This document shows, in pieces, positions 1 to 8,610 of a DNA stretch of 64,000 bases. Under the pieces are notes generated by a model. It searched no databases and was not told the origin of the DNA. It was given only the letters and a program-made list of their open reading frames with translations. The position numbers and the translations under genes are program-made. Every line of letters begins with the position of its first letter. The first letter of the stretch is position 1. This stretch comes from Clostridia bacterium (GTDB taxonomy: Bacteria; Bacillota; Clostridia; RGIG6154), in the NCBI GenBank assembly GCA_017410375.1, contig JAFQQW010000024.1, positions 1 through 64,000 on the forward strand, written 5' to 3'.

Positions 1-240
1 AAAAGGGAATGTAAAAAAAGTCCGGATCGCAAAAACGCGAGTATAAAGGCGAACAAAGTTTGTGCAAACTCACGAGAAAGACACGAAATGAAGAAAACAC
101 GCAAAATTTTGCGCGTTTTCTTTTGATAAATGCGTTTTTGCTATGAACAAACTTCGCCTCTCGACGTACCTTTGTACGCCTTCGGGTAACCCCAAACCGC
201 GATGCAACGCGGTTTGGTCTCAGTTTGTCCATTCCAAACA
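1..240. repeat. Non-coding hairpin-rich stretch, possible dispersed repeat
   Basis: No gene is visible here. The stretch is a string of inverted repeats: arms near 100-123 (GAAAACACGC with GCGCGTTTTC), arms near 194-219 (CCAAACCGCG with CGCGGTTTGG), and shorter ones around 55-75. It contains the 10-mer GAACAAACTT at about 144, which recurs at the edge of the hairpin element inside dpaA (6451-6460). This hints at one family of small non-coding repeats. The relationship is inferred from short matches only. Confidence 0.35.
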
Positions 241-256
241 TTTTTTCCTATTCCCT

Positions 257-287
257 AAAAAAGGGCTGTAATAAATTTACAGCCCCT
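257..287 (-). terminator. Rho-independent terminator of the flavoprotein operon
   Basis: A 9-bp stem (GGGCTGTAA at 263-271 with TTACAGCCC at 277-285) is followed on the minus strand by a run of six T. It lies just past the stop codon at 303. Confidence 0.8.
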
Positions 288-302
288 TTTCCGTTTTTTA
301 TA

Positions 303-2522
303 TTATGCATATAATCTTGCTTCGTAAACACCGACAAATTTCTGACCGTTGGTTTTTAAGAATTCAACCTTTACTGCATCGGTTTCAACGCCTTCCAAAT
401 CAAGTGCGTTATAACGTTGGTGGTTGTCTCTTACCTCCATTACCTGCACAAACTCGCCGTCTGCATTTTTGCAGTATACATTGTAGTCGGTTACAAGCGC
501 CTGCGCACTGCGCTCGGGACTTGTTGCAGTATTGCGGATACAAATATCCAGATCGCTGTCAAAAATGAGTACCATTTCACGAATATTCTTCTTTTCAGGA
601 AGAGATAAAGTAAACCACTCGCCTTCTACCTGCTTGGACTGCCAGATATTGGTGCCGCCATAGGGACGCGCAAAGCCGTTTATAAGGTTTTCACCGGCAA
701 ACACCGCTTCATCGGTACCTGCTTCAAAGCAAAGCGTTTTGTGCAGTCTTGACCAACTTTCTTTCATCTTGTCAAGGGTGTCAATATCAATTAACACATC
801 CGCATCATGGAACTCATGATAGCAGCAAACCACACCGGCAACTGTCTGCTCGGAGGTTGCAAAAATAATATCTTCGTTTTCTTTCATGCCGATAAACAGG
901 TTGCAGGGTTTGGAAACCTTTACATCCAGCGGAAGTGTAATCCATTGAAAACCATCTGTTTTTTGAAGTTTTATGCTCTTCTCGGTAAGCAAAACAGCAG
1001 GATTGTAATTCTCGGGTTTTGCAGGCTCGGATGCGCTATAGAAAAGCTCTGTATCCTTTTTAACGCTCATAAGGAAGCGGACGGACTGCATTTCTTTTTT
1101 AACAGGGATAGACAAAGATAAACCCTTATCCATCTGAATCTCGCCATCCTTATCCGTCATGGAAAGACCTTTAACAGACGATACGGTAACAACAGCATCT
1201 TTTGCTAAGTTTTCTTTGTCATCATATTTCTTGCCTACGATATACTGGTCGTACTTAAGGAGTGTCTGCTGTAATTCCTCCAGATGATTTTCATAAACAC
1301 CGCGGGGTGTGGTGTTGTATTTTTTACAAAGGTAAGACGCAACCGCGTTTGCCTGTCCTAAAGTTGCAAGGGTCGCCATAACGCGTGTTGTACCAAAGCC
1401 TACATGGGAAGTAGACATACATCTGCCCTCAATAAAGAGGTTTGAAATATCTTTCGAATACCCGCAACGGTACGGAATCTGATAAATACCTTTTAAGAAT
1501 ACATGCTTATTAACAGGCTCCTTAGCATAAAATCCACGGATGGCATGCAGGTCAATTGACCAGCCGCCATGTCCTACACTGTCCTCAAAATCCACCTGAT
1601 TTACAATATCGCTTTCGGTTAAGATGTGGTCACCCATAATACGTCTCGATTCACGCTTACCCATAATAGGTGCTACAAATTCCAAATCATAGTTGTCTGC
1701 ATCATATTCTCCGCTGTTTTTAATATAATCCCAGATGCCGTAAACTAAATTTCTGTGATGCTGAATGATGGTTTCGCTATCTTCTACATTATCCAGTTCA
1801 CCGTCGATTTCGTAAAACCAATGGAATCTGCCGAAATTATTTTTGGGAATCACACGGTATTTCAAAACATCGGTTTTGGTAAGGTCGGTTGCAAACTTAG
1901 GCGCTTTGTATTCAACTTTATGTCCTACATCCTTTGCAAAGAAAGCCAGGGTGCTGGGGATAACAAACTGATCGGGTTCATCGGGTGCAATACGTTCGTT
2001 AAACTCCGCTTTTCCTTCTCTGCCATAGCGGTATTCCGCGCCCGCCATATAAGCCAAGAAACCATCGCCGGTATCATCTGCAAAAAGCGGTGCTTCAAAG
2101 GCAAAAATTTTGCCTGTTGTATTCTGGTCACCGTAAGCACGGATGATTTTGCCGTCTTCCACATCTGCTTTATACACATTGGTGTTTAGGAAAAGCTCAA
2201 TATTTTCTTCGGCCAGAAGTGCATCCATCATAACGGCATCCCATATGTAACGGTTACCGTCGGGATTGCGATAAAGGTTTTCCAGCATCAACTCTTCCAT
2301 AACGCCGGTTTCTCTTGCGAAATAGTTATACTTTTGTGTGCCCGTTGCACCGGATACACAAACGGTTACCTCTGCACTACCGTTGCCACCCACATAGCCA
2401 CGGTTATTAATGAGCGCAACCTTTACGCCCATTCTTGCCGCCTGAATGGCATGTACAACACCGGGGATACCTGCGCCAACAATCACCAAGTCCTTTTGTA
2501 CGCGTACTGCATTTGCTTCCAT
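303..2522 (-). CDS. FAD-dependent oxidoreductase (FAD_oxidored family) with C-terminal discoidin-like domain
   Basis: A flavoprotein of 739 residues. An N-terminal Rossmann motif GAGIPG (residues 16-21) binds the FAD ADP moiety, and the GGNGS segment after the second strand is typical of the FAD_oxidored family (PF12831). The last 180 or so residues look like a beta-sandwich carbohydrate-binding (discoidin-like) module, an unusual addition. The start is the ATG at 2522, 8 bases after AGGAGG; the frame is open further upstream but would run into the neighbour. It is the last gene of a three-flavoprotein operon. No signal peptide is seen, so it is probably cytoplasmic. Substrate unknown. Confidence 0.8.
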   Translation of the reverse strand: MEANAVRVQKDLVIVGAGIPGVVHAIQAARMGVKVALINNRGYVGGNGSAEVTVCVSGATGTQKYNYFARETGVMEELMLENLYRNPDGNRYIWDAVMMDALLAEENIELFLNTNVYKADVEDGKIIRAYGDQNTTGKIFAFEAPLFADDTGDGFLAYMAGAEYRYGREGKAEFNERIAPDEPDQFVIPSTLAFFAKDVGHKVEYKAPKFATDLTKTDVLKYRVIPKNNFGRFHWFYEIDGELDNVEDSETIIQHHRNLVYGIWDYIKNSGEYDADNYDLEFVAPIMGKRESRRIMGDHILTESDIVNQVDFEDSVGHGGWSIDLHAIRGFYAKEPVNKHVFLKGIYQIPYRCGYSKDISNLFIEGRCMSTSHVGFGTTRVMATLATLGQANAVASYLCKKYNTTPRGVYENHLEELQQTLLKYDQYIVGKKYDDKENLAKDAVVTVSSVKGLSMTDKDGEIQMDKGLSLSIPVKKEMQSVRFLMSVKKDTELFYSASEPAKPENYNPAVLLTEKSIKLQKTDGFQWITLPLDVKVSKPCNLFIGMKENEDIIFATSEQTVAGVVCCYHEFHDADVLIDIDTLDKMKESWSRLHKTLCFEAGTDEAVFAGENLINGFARPYGGTNIWQSKQVEGEWFTLSLPEKKNIREMVLIFDSDLDICIRNTATSPERSAQALVTDYNVYCKNADGEFVQVMEVRDNHQRYNALDLEGVETDAVKVEFLKTNGQKFVGVYEARLYA

Positions 2523-2538
2523 ATTCATTTCCTCCTCT

Positions 2539-4083
2539 TTAGCTTTGCGTTTCAATCCAATGTAATGCACAACGGATGCCGTCTGCCGCGGCGGACATAA
2601 TGCCTCCTGCATACCCTGCACCTTCACCGCAAGGATATAGACCCTTACAGGAAACAGACTCTAACGTCTCCTTGTCCCGTACAATGCGTATGGGAGAGGA
2701 GCTTCGGGTTTCGGGCGCGGTAAGCACCGCATCGTCCATTGCAAAGCTTTTTAATTTTTTATCTAAATTGAATATACCGCTTTTTAATTTTTCTGTAATA
2801 CGTTCGGGCAGAAGCTTGTTCAAATCGCACTCTGCAACTCCGGGCTGATAAGTAGGCTTCACGCCCGAAAAAGATTTTGTAACATTACCTGCATAAAAAT
2901 CAGATATGCATTGTGCCGGTGCATGATAGCTTTGGCTGATGTTATATGCCGTTTGTTCTATTTTCCGTTGATATGCAACGCCTGCAAACAAGTCATCACC
3001 AAAATCACGCGCATCTACATTTACTAAAAGTGCGCTGTTGGCATTTTCACCTGCCCGGTCGGAATAGCTCATGCCATTGGTGACGATGCCACCCGATTCA
3101 CTCGCCGCCGCTACTACAAAACCACCGGGACACATACAAAAGGTGTAGCAATCATCCCAAAGCTTGTAATCTGCCGCTTTCAACGCAGGATGATTCCAAA
3201 ACGAGCCATATTGTGCTCTGTTTATGATTTCCTGCGGATGTTCAATTCTGACGCCCACCGAGAACGGCTTTTGTTCCATGTATACCCCTTTTTGGTGAAG
3301 TAGTTCAAAGGTGTCTCTCGCGCTGTGCCCGATGGCTAAAATCACACAATCTGTTTCTATCCAGTCTTTTGCAAAAACTGCCGAAATTTTGCCGTTCTGC
3401 ATTTTAAAATCGGATACCTGAGTATCAAAAAGATATGTCCCACCGAGATTCTCGATTTCAGAACGGATATTTTTCGCAATTCTTTTTAAAACATCAGTAC
3501 CGATATGCGGTTTTGCATTCCGCAAAATGTCCTCATCTGCACCAAAACGTACATATTCTTTTAAAATATGGCGGATAAAAGGCGAATGAGTGCCGGTATT
3601 TAATTTTCCGTCCGAAAACGTGCCTGCGCCGCCCTCGCCGAACTGGACGTTGGAGTTTTCGTTTAAAGTATCGCCTTTAAAAAAAGCAGCTACGGTATTT
3701 GTTCTTTCTTCCACCGCTTGTCCGCGTTCAATAATAATGGGCTTTGCTCCTGCGTGGGCAAGCGTGAGCGCCGCAAAGGTCCCTGCAGGACCCGAGCCGA
3801 TAATAACCGGTCTGCTTTCCGGTTCTTTTTTTAACTCCGGATAGGAAAATTCTGTTGTATCAAAGATTTTGGCATACTTAATGCGATGCAGAAGCATTTC
3901 CTCATTCTCTGCACCGATTAAAACCGAGCACACAAAATGTACATCCTGTTTTTTGCGTGCATCCGTTGCCTGCTTTAAAATATAAAATATATCAGTTACA
4001 ATACGATAGGTACGCCGAAAGCGCATTTCGAACTCATAATCCGACTCGCTTAATTCTCTGCGGATGCCGTCAATTTTTATCAT
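2539..4083 (-). CDS. FAD-dependent dehydrogenase, COG2509 type
   Basis: 514 residues. The N-terminal 80 or so residues form the small domain usual in COG2509 proteins; the FAD motif GSGPAGTFAA follows, then the GEGGAGTFSDGKL segment characteristic of the family, and a C-terminal CGEGAGYAGGI motif. Family members are widespread in Clostridia, and their physiological substrate is not established. The ATG at 4083 overlaps the stop of the upstream gene as ATGA, with GGAGG a few bases before, which indicates translational coupling. Middle gene of the 303-5243 operon. Confidence 0.85.
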   Translation of the reverse strand: MIKIDGIRRELSESDYEFEMRFRRTYRIVTDIFYILKQATDARKKQDVHFVCSVLIGAENEEMLLHRIKYAKIFDTTEFSYPELKKEPESRPVIIGSGPAGTFAALTLAHAGAKPIIIERGQAVEERTNTVAAFFKGDTLNENSNVQFGEGGAGTFSDGKLNTGTHSPFIRHILKEYVRFGADEDILRNAKPHIGTDVLKRIAKNIRSEIENLGGTYLFDTQVSDFKMQNGKISAVFAKDWIETDCVILAIGHSARDTFELLHQKGVYMEQKPFSVGVRIEHPQEIINRAQYGSFWNHPALKAADYKLWDDCYTFCMCPGGFVVAAASESGGIVTNGMSYSDRAGENANSALLVNVDARDFGDDLFAGVAYQRKIEQTAYNISQSYHAPAQCISDFYAGNVTKSFSGVKPTYQPGVAECDLNKLLPERITEKLKSGIFNLDKKLKSFAMDDAVLTAPETRSSSPIRIVRDKETLESVSCKGLYPCGEGAGYAGGIMSAAADGIRCALHWIETQS

Positions 4084-5243
4084 AGCGTACCTCCTGCGAT
4101 GGAGATTGCCGCCACATATGCCGATGAAAACGCCCACTGCAGATTAAATCCGCCACAATCGCCGTCCACATCAAGCACCTCGCCTGCCACATACAGTCCC
4201 TTATGCTTTTTGGATTCCATCGTATGGGCATCAAAATCCCTTGTATCAATACCGCCTGCTGTCACCTGTGCGTTGTCAAAACCGTTGGTATCGGAGATTC
4301 TAAACTCCAGACCTTTAACAACAGACGCAATTGCCTTAATTTCGTGATTGGTAAGGCTGTCAACACCTCGGCTTAAAGGCTGAACGCCTGCACGTTTTAA
4401 CACATACTGTCCGATTTTTTTATTTAATATTCCCGTAAACAGATTTTCAAGTGTCAAATGCTTTAAAGCTTTTCGCTCTGTCAGAATATCGGTAATTTCT
4501 TTAAAAGAAAGGTCGTTTTCTATATCTAATTTTAATGTTTCACCTTTTGCATCCCGGGAAACCTGTAAAACAGGCGGCCCTGATAAGCCGTAGGAGGTAA
4601 ACAGCACTTCACCGAATTCTTTTCTGTCGCCAACCGTTACAAGTGCATCGGTCTTAATGCCTTCTAATGCTTTTGTGCCTTCACATTTCAGCTGGACAAT
4701 GGCAGGCGCAAGAGGTGTGCAGACATATCCTAGATCGGTAAGCAAATTATAGCTTCCGCCGCCCGAAAGCTTATTAGAGGCTTTTCCGCCGGGACAAACC
4801 AGCACTTTTTCAAACCGCTTTTGTCCTTTGGATGTAGAAAGTAAAAACGCCCCTTTTTCTTTTTTGATGGAGTGTACTTCTGTTTCGGTCTGTGCTTCTC
4901 CGATATACAAACGAAGCATATCTAAAACCGAAGATGCCTGCAACGAACGCGGAAAGATTTTATCTCCCTCAGCGATACACAAAATGCCGATTTCACGCAA
5001 AAACTCCATCAGATTATACTGATTGAAAGTTTCCAGAGCAAACTCTGCAAAAGCGATATTCCCGTGATACCGGGAAAGGTTTAGCTCCATATTGCTTAAA
5101 TTGCATCTGCCGTTTCCGGTAGCAAGCAGTTTTTTCCCAACTCTCGTTTCCCGTTCAAAAAGGGTAAACGGTACGCCGTTCTTCTTCAGCACACAGGCCG
5201 CAAACAAGCCTGCCGCACCGCCGCCAATAATTGCAACCGACAT
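4080..5243 (-). CDS. BaiN/RdsA-like NAD(P)/FAD-dependent oxidoreductase (HI0933 family)
   Basis: 387 residues with the Rossmann motif GGGAAGLFAA near the N-terminus, the family signature GKKLLATGNGRCNLSN around residues 36-51, and a C-terminal GEVLDVDGDCGGFNLQWA segment. These identify the HI0933/YhiN flavoprotein family, whose members include the BaiN bile-acid reductase; a bile-acid role here is not shown. Start at 5243 has GGAGGTGAG 8 bases upstream. First gene of the operon with the two flavoproteins to its left. Confidence 0.88.
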   Translation of the reverse strand: MSVAIIGGGAAGLFAACVLKKNGVPFTLFERETRVGKKLLATGNGRCNLSNMELNLSRYHGNIAFAEFALETFNQYNLMEFLREIGILCIAEGDKIFPRSLQASSVLDMLRLYIGEAQTETEVHSIKKEKGAFLLSTSKGQKRFEKVLVCPGGKASNKLSGGGSYNLLTDLGYVCTPLAPAIVQLKCEGTKALEGIKTDALVTVGDRKEFGEVLFTSYGLSGPPVLQVSRDAKGETLKLDIENDLSFKEITDILTERKALKHLTLENLFTGILNKKIGQYVLKRAGVQPLSRGVDSLTNHEIKAIASVVKGLEFRISDTNGFDNAQVTAGGIDTRDFDAHTMESKKHKGLYVAGEVLDVDGDCGGFNLQWAFSSAYVAAISIAGGTL

Positions 5244-5320
5244 TTTCTTCTCACCTCCGTAACTGTATTGTATCATATTTCTATATAAAAGAACATGGAC
5301 TTTTGTTTGGTATTGTATTT

Positions 5321-6193
5321 TTATAAATCCAGCTTTGCGCGGATGCTTTTCATATATTCACTCGGTGACTGACCGGCGTATTTTTTAAAGAATCTGCAAA
5401 AATAATGAATAGAATTAAAACCCAGTTTCTCTGAAATTTCTGTTTCTGAAAAGGATTCTTTGCGAAGCATGGCTTTTGCTTCTTTGATTTTCAGACGATG
5501 AATATACTCTAAAACAGTTTGTCCGTATTCATTTTTAAAGCTTCTGCAAAGAGACGTTTTGTTGGTGCTGAAAATAAAACATAGATTATCTAAAGCAAGC
5601 TTTTCGTTATAATGCTCTTCAATATACTGTTTAATTTCGGCAATTGGAATGTTCGTCTTTATTTCAAGCACTTCATCCGAAGCCGTCTGACTGTTACGCA
5701 CCAGAGAAATCAAAAGCATTTCAAGCTTCATTTTAAGCATCTGCTCTGCTCCAAAGGGTATATTTTCACGCAAATGCATTTCTTCTGTACCGGGAATGTC
5801 GTAAGGCGGTGCGAACAGAACCGTTCCCTCCTGCATTACCTCAGAAAGCATTCTCTTTTGTTCCGCCGACAAAAGTACAGGTATTCTGGAATAAGGCTCA
5901 AGTGCTTGTGCATCACACCGAAAGCCCACAATGATTACGTTTGGTGCCACACTTTCAGTACAGGACAGAGAATGCACTTCGTTGGGTCGGTGGATGATAA
6001 GCTGATTGCACGAAAGGGTTCCTTTGTAATTTTTTGAACGCACCTCAACAGAGCCCTTGTCCACAAACAAAAGCTCGCAAAAATCGTGGTAATCGTTTTT
6101 GGTATGATACCGCCCGGTAAATTCAAAATAATGCAGATTCGCAATACCTTCTACCGTAATGGCACTTTTCATACTTTTCAACTTATATTCCAT
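5321..6193 (-). CDS. AraC family transcriptional regulator
   Basis: 290 residues. The N-terminal part resembles a cupin-type sugar-sensing domain (GSVEVR, HRPNEVHSL segments). The C-terminal 100 residues contain the two AraC helix-turn-helix units, ending in GFNSIHYFCRFFKKYAGQSPSEY. The start is taken at ATG 6193; a TTG 7 codons earlier is possible, and neither has a strong ribosome binding site. This is the only AraC gene in the window on the minus strand. It has its own promoter at 6241-6269, directly next to the damaged end of dpaA. Target unknown; the flavoprotein operon downstream is a candidate. Confidence 0.85.
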   Translation of the reverse strand: MEYKLKSMKSAITVEGIANLHYFEFTGRYHTKNDYHDFCELLFVDKGSVEVRSKNYKGTLSCNQLIIHRPNEVHSLSCTESVAPNVIIVGFRCDAQALEPYSRIPVLLSAEQKRMLSEVMQEGTVLFAPPYDIPGTEEMHLRENIPFGAEQMLKMKLEMLLISLVRNSQTASDEVLEIKTNIPIAEIKQYIEEHYNEKLALDNLCFIFSTNKTSLCRSFKNEYGQTVLEYIHRLKIKEAKAMLRKESFSETEISEKLGFNSIHYFCRFFKKYAGQSPSEYMKSIRAKLDL

Positions 6194-6240
6194 CCCACAC
6201 CCACTTTTGAACAATATTATACAAACTTACTATTGTTTAA

Positions 6241-6269
6241 ATTATACCACCCTGCAGATTTCATGTCAA
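6241..6269 (-). promoter_or_regulatory. Sigma-A type promoter for the AraC gene at 5321-6193
   Basis: TTGACA (6269-6264) and TATAAT (6246-6241) are separated by 17 bases on the minus strand. Both hexamers match consensus exactly. Confidence 0.8.
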
Positions 6270-6276
6270 CACCCAT

Positions 6277-7161
6277 TTAAAAAGCTTGTCTCAAAGACAG
6301 CACCGTAAGGCGCGAACGGTTAAGAAAAACAGTCCGGTGGACTGTTTTTTCAGTTCGTGGCGCCGCAACCAAAATTGCGCCGGCAGGAATAAGCAATTTT
6401 GTGTGTTGCAAGAGGAAAGCACACAACACTAAGTTTGTTTTTGTATGTTCGAACAAACTTGTCTCAAAGACAGCACCGTAAGGCTTAGAGGCAAGCTCCA
6501 TATAATAGGCATTTTCAGACAGAACGGATAAATCAAGTATCTGTTCGGGCACCGTGTTGAACACAACGTCTGATTTTGCGATACAATCCTGCACATCAAG
6601 CATTGAAACAGCCTGAAACCCGCAAATTTTTGCAAGCAACAGACTATCTTTATGACGTGCCGCAACTGAAACAGAAGCGCCCATAGCCTTTAAATAATCC
6701 GAAAGAATCTTACCGATTCTGCCAAATCCTACAACCAAACAGCGGGAATTCCATAGCGAAAACGGAATTTTTTCCACCGCAAGAGAAATCGCGCCCTCTG
6801 CAGTAAGATACGCGTTTTGTTGCTGAAACCCCTCATCCCTTGCGTAATCAAAAGCCCGAACGCCTTTTTGTTCCGCAAGAACACATATGGATTCAGGCAA
6901 CATACCACCTAAAAGCGTCTGTCCGCTGTACATGCAAGCCAAAATGTCACCAATATACGGTTTTTGTTTAAAAACACTATTCAGGTGTTTTCCGTCAGCT
7001 GTAGCCGGTACAGGAAGTACGATACAAGAATAGTTTTGGTAGACAGGCGTGCTGTCTCCGTCCTCTCCCCATCTGTCTGCTGTGCATCCTGCTTTTTTCA
7101 GCATTGCTTCAGTTGCCTGCATCCGTCTGTCCCCACCCGCAATCAAAAAATCCTTTACCAT
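6277..7161 (-). CDS. dpaA: Dipicolinate synthase subunit A, with rearranged C-terminus
   Basis: 294 residues. Residues 1-240 match DpaA/SpoVFA: N-terminal substrate domain, then an NAD(P)-binding motif GFGRIGKIL and the ASKP motif near the end. With DpaB it makes dipicolinic acid for spores. After GAVFETS the usual LPGKxAPxTAG ending is missing; instead the frame runs through a 173-bp duplication and hairpin element (6285-6484) and encodes an unrelated basic tail. Removing the duplication would still give a truncated protein. dpaB, normally next, is absent. The start has GGAGG upstream. Probably non-functional or functionally altered. Confidence 0.7.
   Translation of the reverse strand: MVKDFLIAGGDRRMQATEAMLKKAGCTADRWGEDGDSTPVYQNYSCIVLPVPATADGKHLNSVFKQKPYIGDILACMYSGQTLLGGMLPESICVLAEQKGVRAFDYARDEGFQQQNAYLTAEGAISLAVEKIPFSLWNSRCLVVGFGRIGKILSDYLKAMGASVSVAARHKDSLLLAKICGFQAVSMLDVQDCIAKSDVVFNTVPEQILDLSVLSENAYYMELASKPYGAVFETSLFEHTKTNLVLCAFLLQHTKLLIPAGAILVAAPRTEKTVHRTVFLNRSRLTVLSLRQAF
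6285..6484. repeat. 27-bp direct repeat flanking a 146-bp hairpin element inside dpaA
   Basis: The same 27 bases occur at 6285-6311 and 6458-6484. Between them lie several inverted repeats: CAGTCC/GGACTG at about 6329-6344, CAAAATTGC/GCAATTTTG around 6371-6405, and AAGTTTGTT/AACAAACTT at 6431-6460. The layout suggests a small non-coding element that inserted with duplication of the target, or a tandem duplication. The target lies in the dpaA 3' end. Confidence 0.7.
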
Positions 7162-7210
7162 TTTCCGGCCTCCCTCTCTATAAACTATGCTCCGGCATTA
7201 AAATGGGTGA

Positions 7211-7237
7211 AAAAAAGAACCGCCAAGCGGTTCTTTA
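7211..7237 (-). terminator. Terminator after serS
   Basis: A 10-bp stem AAAGAACCGC/GCGGTTCTTT with a 3-base loop (7214-7236) is followed on the minus strand by a T run, directly past the serS stop at 7244. Confidence 0.85.
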
Positions 7238-7243
7238 TAATTT

Positions 7244-8533
7244 TTAGTTTTTAGGAACGATTTTGTCTTTTCCGCCCATGTACATACGAAGGGCTTCAGG
7301 AATCAGAACAGAACCGTCTGCCTGCAGATTGTTTTCCAAGAAAGCAATGAGCATTCTCGGCGGTGCAACTACGGTGTTATTGAGTGTATGCGCAAAATAT
7401 TTATTACCACCTTCACCTGCGACCTTGATACCCAATCTTCTCGCCTGCGCATCACCTAAGTTAGAGCAGGAACCAACTTCAAAGTATTTCTGCTGACGTG
7501 GAGACCATGCTTCAACGTCGATAGATTTAACTTTAAGGTCTGCCAGGTCACCGGAACAGCATTCCAAAGTACGAACCGGAATATCTAAAGTGCGGAAGAA
7601 ATCAACTGTATTGTTCCAGAGCACATCAAAATATTTCGGGCTTTCTTCCGGCTTACAAACCACAATCATTTCCTGCTTTTCGAACTGATGGATTCTGTAT
7701 ACGCCACGTTCTTCGATACCGTGTGCGCCCTTTTCCTTACGGAAGCAGGGAGAATAAGAGGTTAAGCATTTGGGAAGTTCCGCTTCAGGTGTGAAAGTAT
7801 TGATAAATTTACCAATCATGGAATGTTCACTGGTACCGATTAAATAGAGATCCTCTCCCTCAATCTTATACATCATCGCATCCATTTCTTCAAAGCTCAT
7901 AACGCCTTCTACCACACTTCTGCGAATCATATAAGGCGGAATGCAATAGGTAAAGCCTCTATCAATCATAAAATCTCTTGCATAAGAAAGAATTGCAGAA
8001 TGTAATCTTGCAATATCACCCATCAGATAATAAAAACCGTTACCTGCAACAGAACCTGCGGCGTCTAAGTCAATACCGTCAAAGGTTTTCATGATATCGG
8101 TGTGATACGGCACTTCAAAATCGGGTGTAACCGGTTCGCCAAAACGTTCCACTTCAACATTTTTGCTATCGTCCTCGCCAATCGGAACGGAGGGGTCGAT
8201 GATGTTCGGAATCATCATCATGATTTCTTTTACTTTTGCAGAAAGCTCACCTTCTAATTTTTCACATTCAGCAAGTCTTGCAGAATATTCGGACACCTTT
8301 GCCTTTTCAGCTTCAGCTTCTTCTTTTTTGCCCTGCGCCATGAAGTTACCGATATTCTTGGAAACCTTGTTGCGCATTGCACGCAAATTATCTGCTTCTG
8401 CTTTGTTTGCACGGTTCTGTTCATCCAAAGCGATTACTTCATCTACCAAAGGAAGCTTTTTATCCTGGAATTTTTTGCGGATATTTTCCTTTACCACTTC
8501 CGGGTTTTCTCTTAAGAATTTAATGTCTATCAT
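7244..8533 (-). CDS. serS: Seryl-tRNA synthetase
   Basis: 429 residues, the usual length. The N-terminal 110 residues form the tRNA-binding coiled coil. Class II motifs follow: FRKEKGAHG with the GVYRIHQFEK segment (motif 2) and the GSCSNLGDAQARRLGIK region leading to motif 3. It charges tRNA-Ser in the cytoplasm. GAGGTG sits 6-7 bases before the ATG at 8533. No T-box leader is visible in the short upstream gap, so tRNA-dependent attenuation is unlikely. Confidence 0.97.
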   Translation of the reverse strand: MIDIKFLRENPEVVKENIRKKFQDKKLPLVDEVIALDEQNRANKAEADNLRAMRNKVSKNIGNFMAQGKKEEAEAEKAKVSEYSARLAECEKLEGELSAKVKEIMMMIPNIIDPSVPIGEDDSKNVEVERFGEPVTPDFEVPYHTDIMKTFDGIDLDAAGSVAGNGFYYLMGDIARLHSAILSYARDFMIDRGFTYCIPPYMIRRSVVEGVMSFEEMDAMMYKIEGEDLYLIGTSEHSMIGKFINTFTPEAELPKCLTSYSPCFRKEKGAHGIEERGVYRIHQFEKQEMIVVCKPEESPKYFDVLWNNTVDFFRTLDIPVRTLECCSGDLADLKVKSIDVEAWSPRQQKYFEVGSCSNLGDAQARRLGIKVAGEGGNKYFAHTLNNTVVAPPRMLIAFLENNLQADGSVLIPEALRMYMGGKDKIVPKN

Positions 8534-8610
8534 TTCAACACCTCATTTATTCATTTCATAAAAGATATTTTAACATATTTATGAAAAAAATTCAAGTATT
8601 TCTTTAAATT

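Noticed and set aside
8534-8610. T-box leader for serS
   Set aside because: The gap is only 77 bases and has neither a T-box sequence nor a specifier stem.
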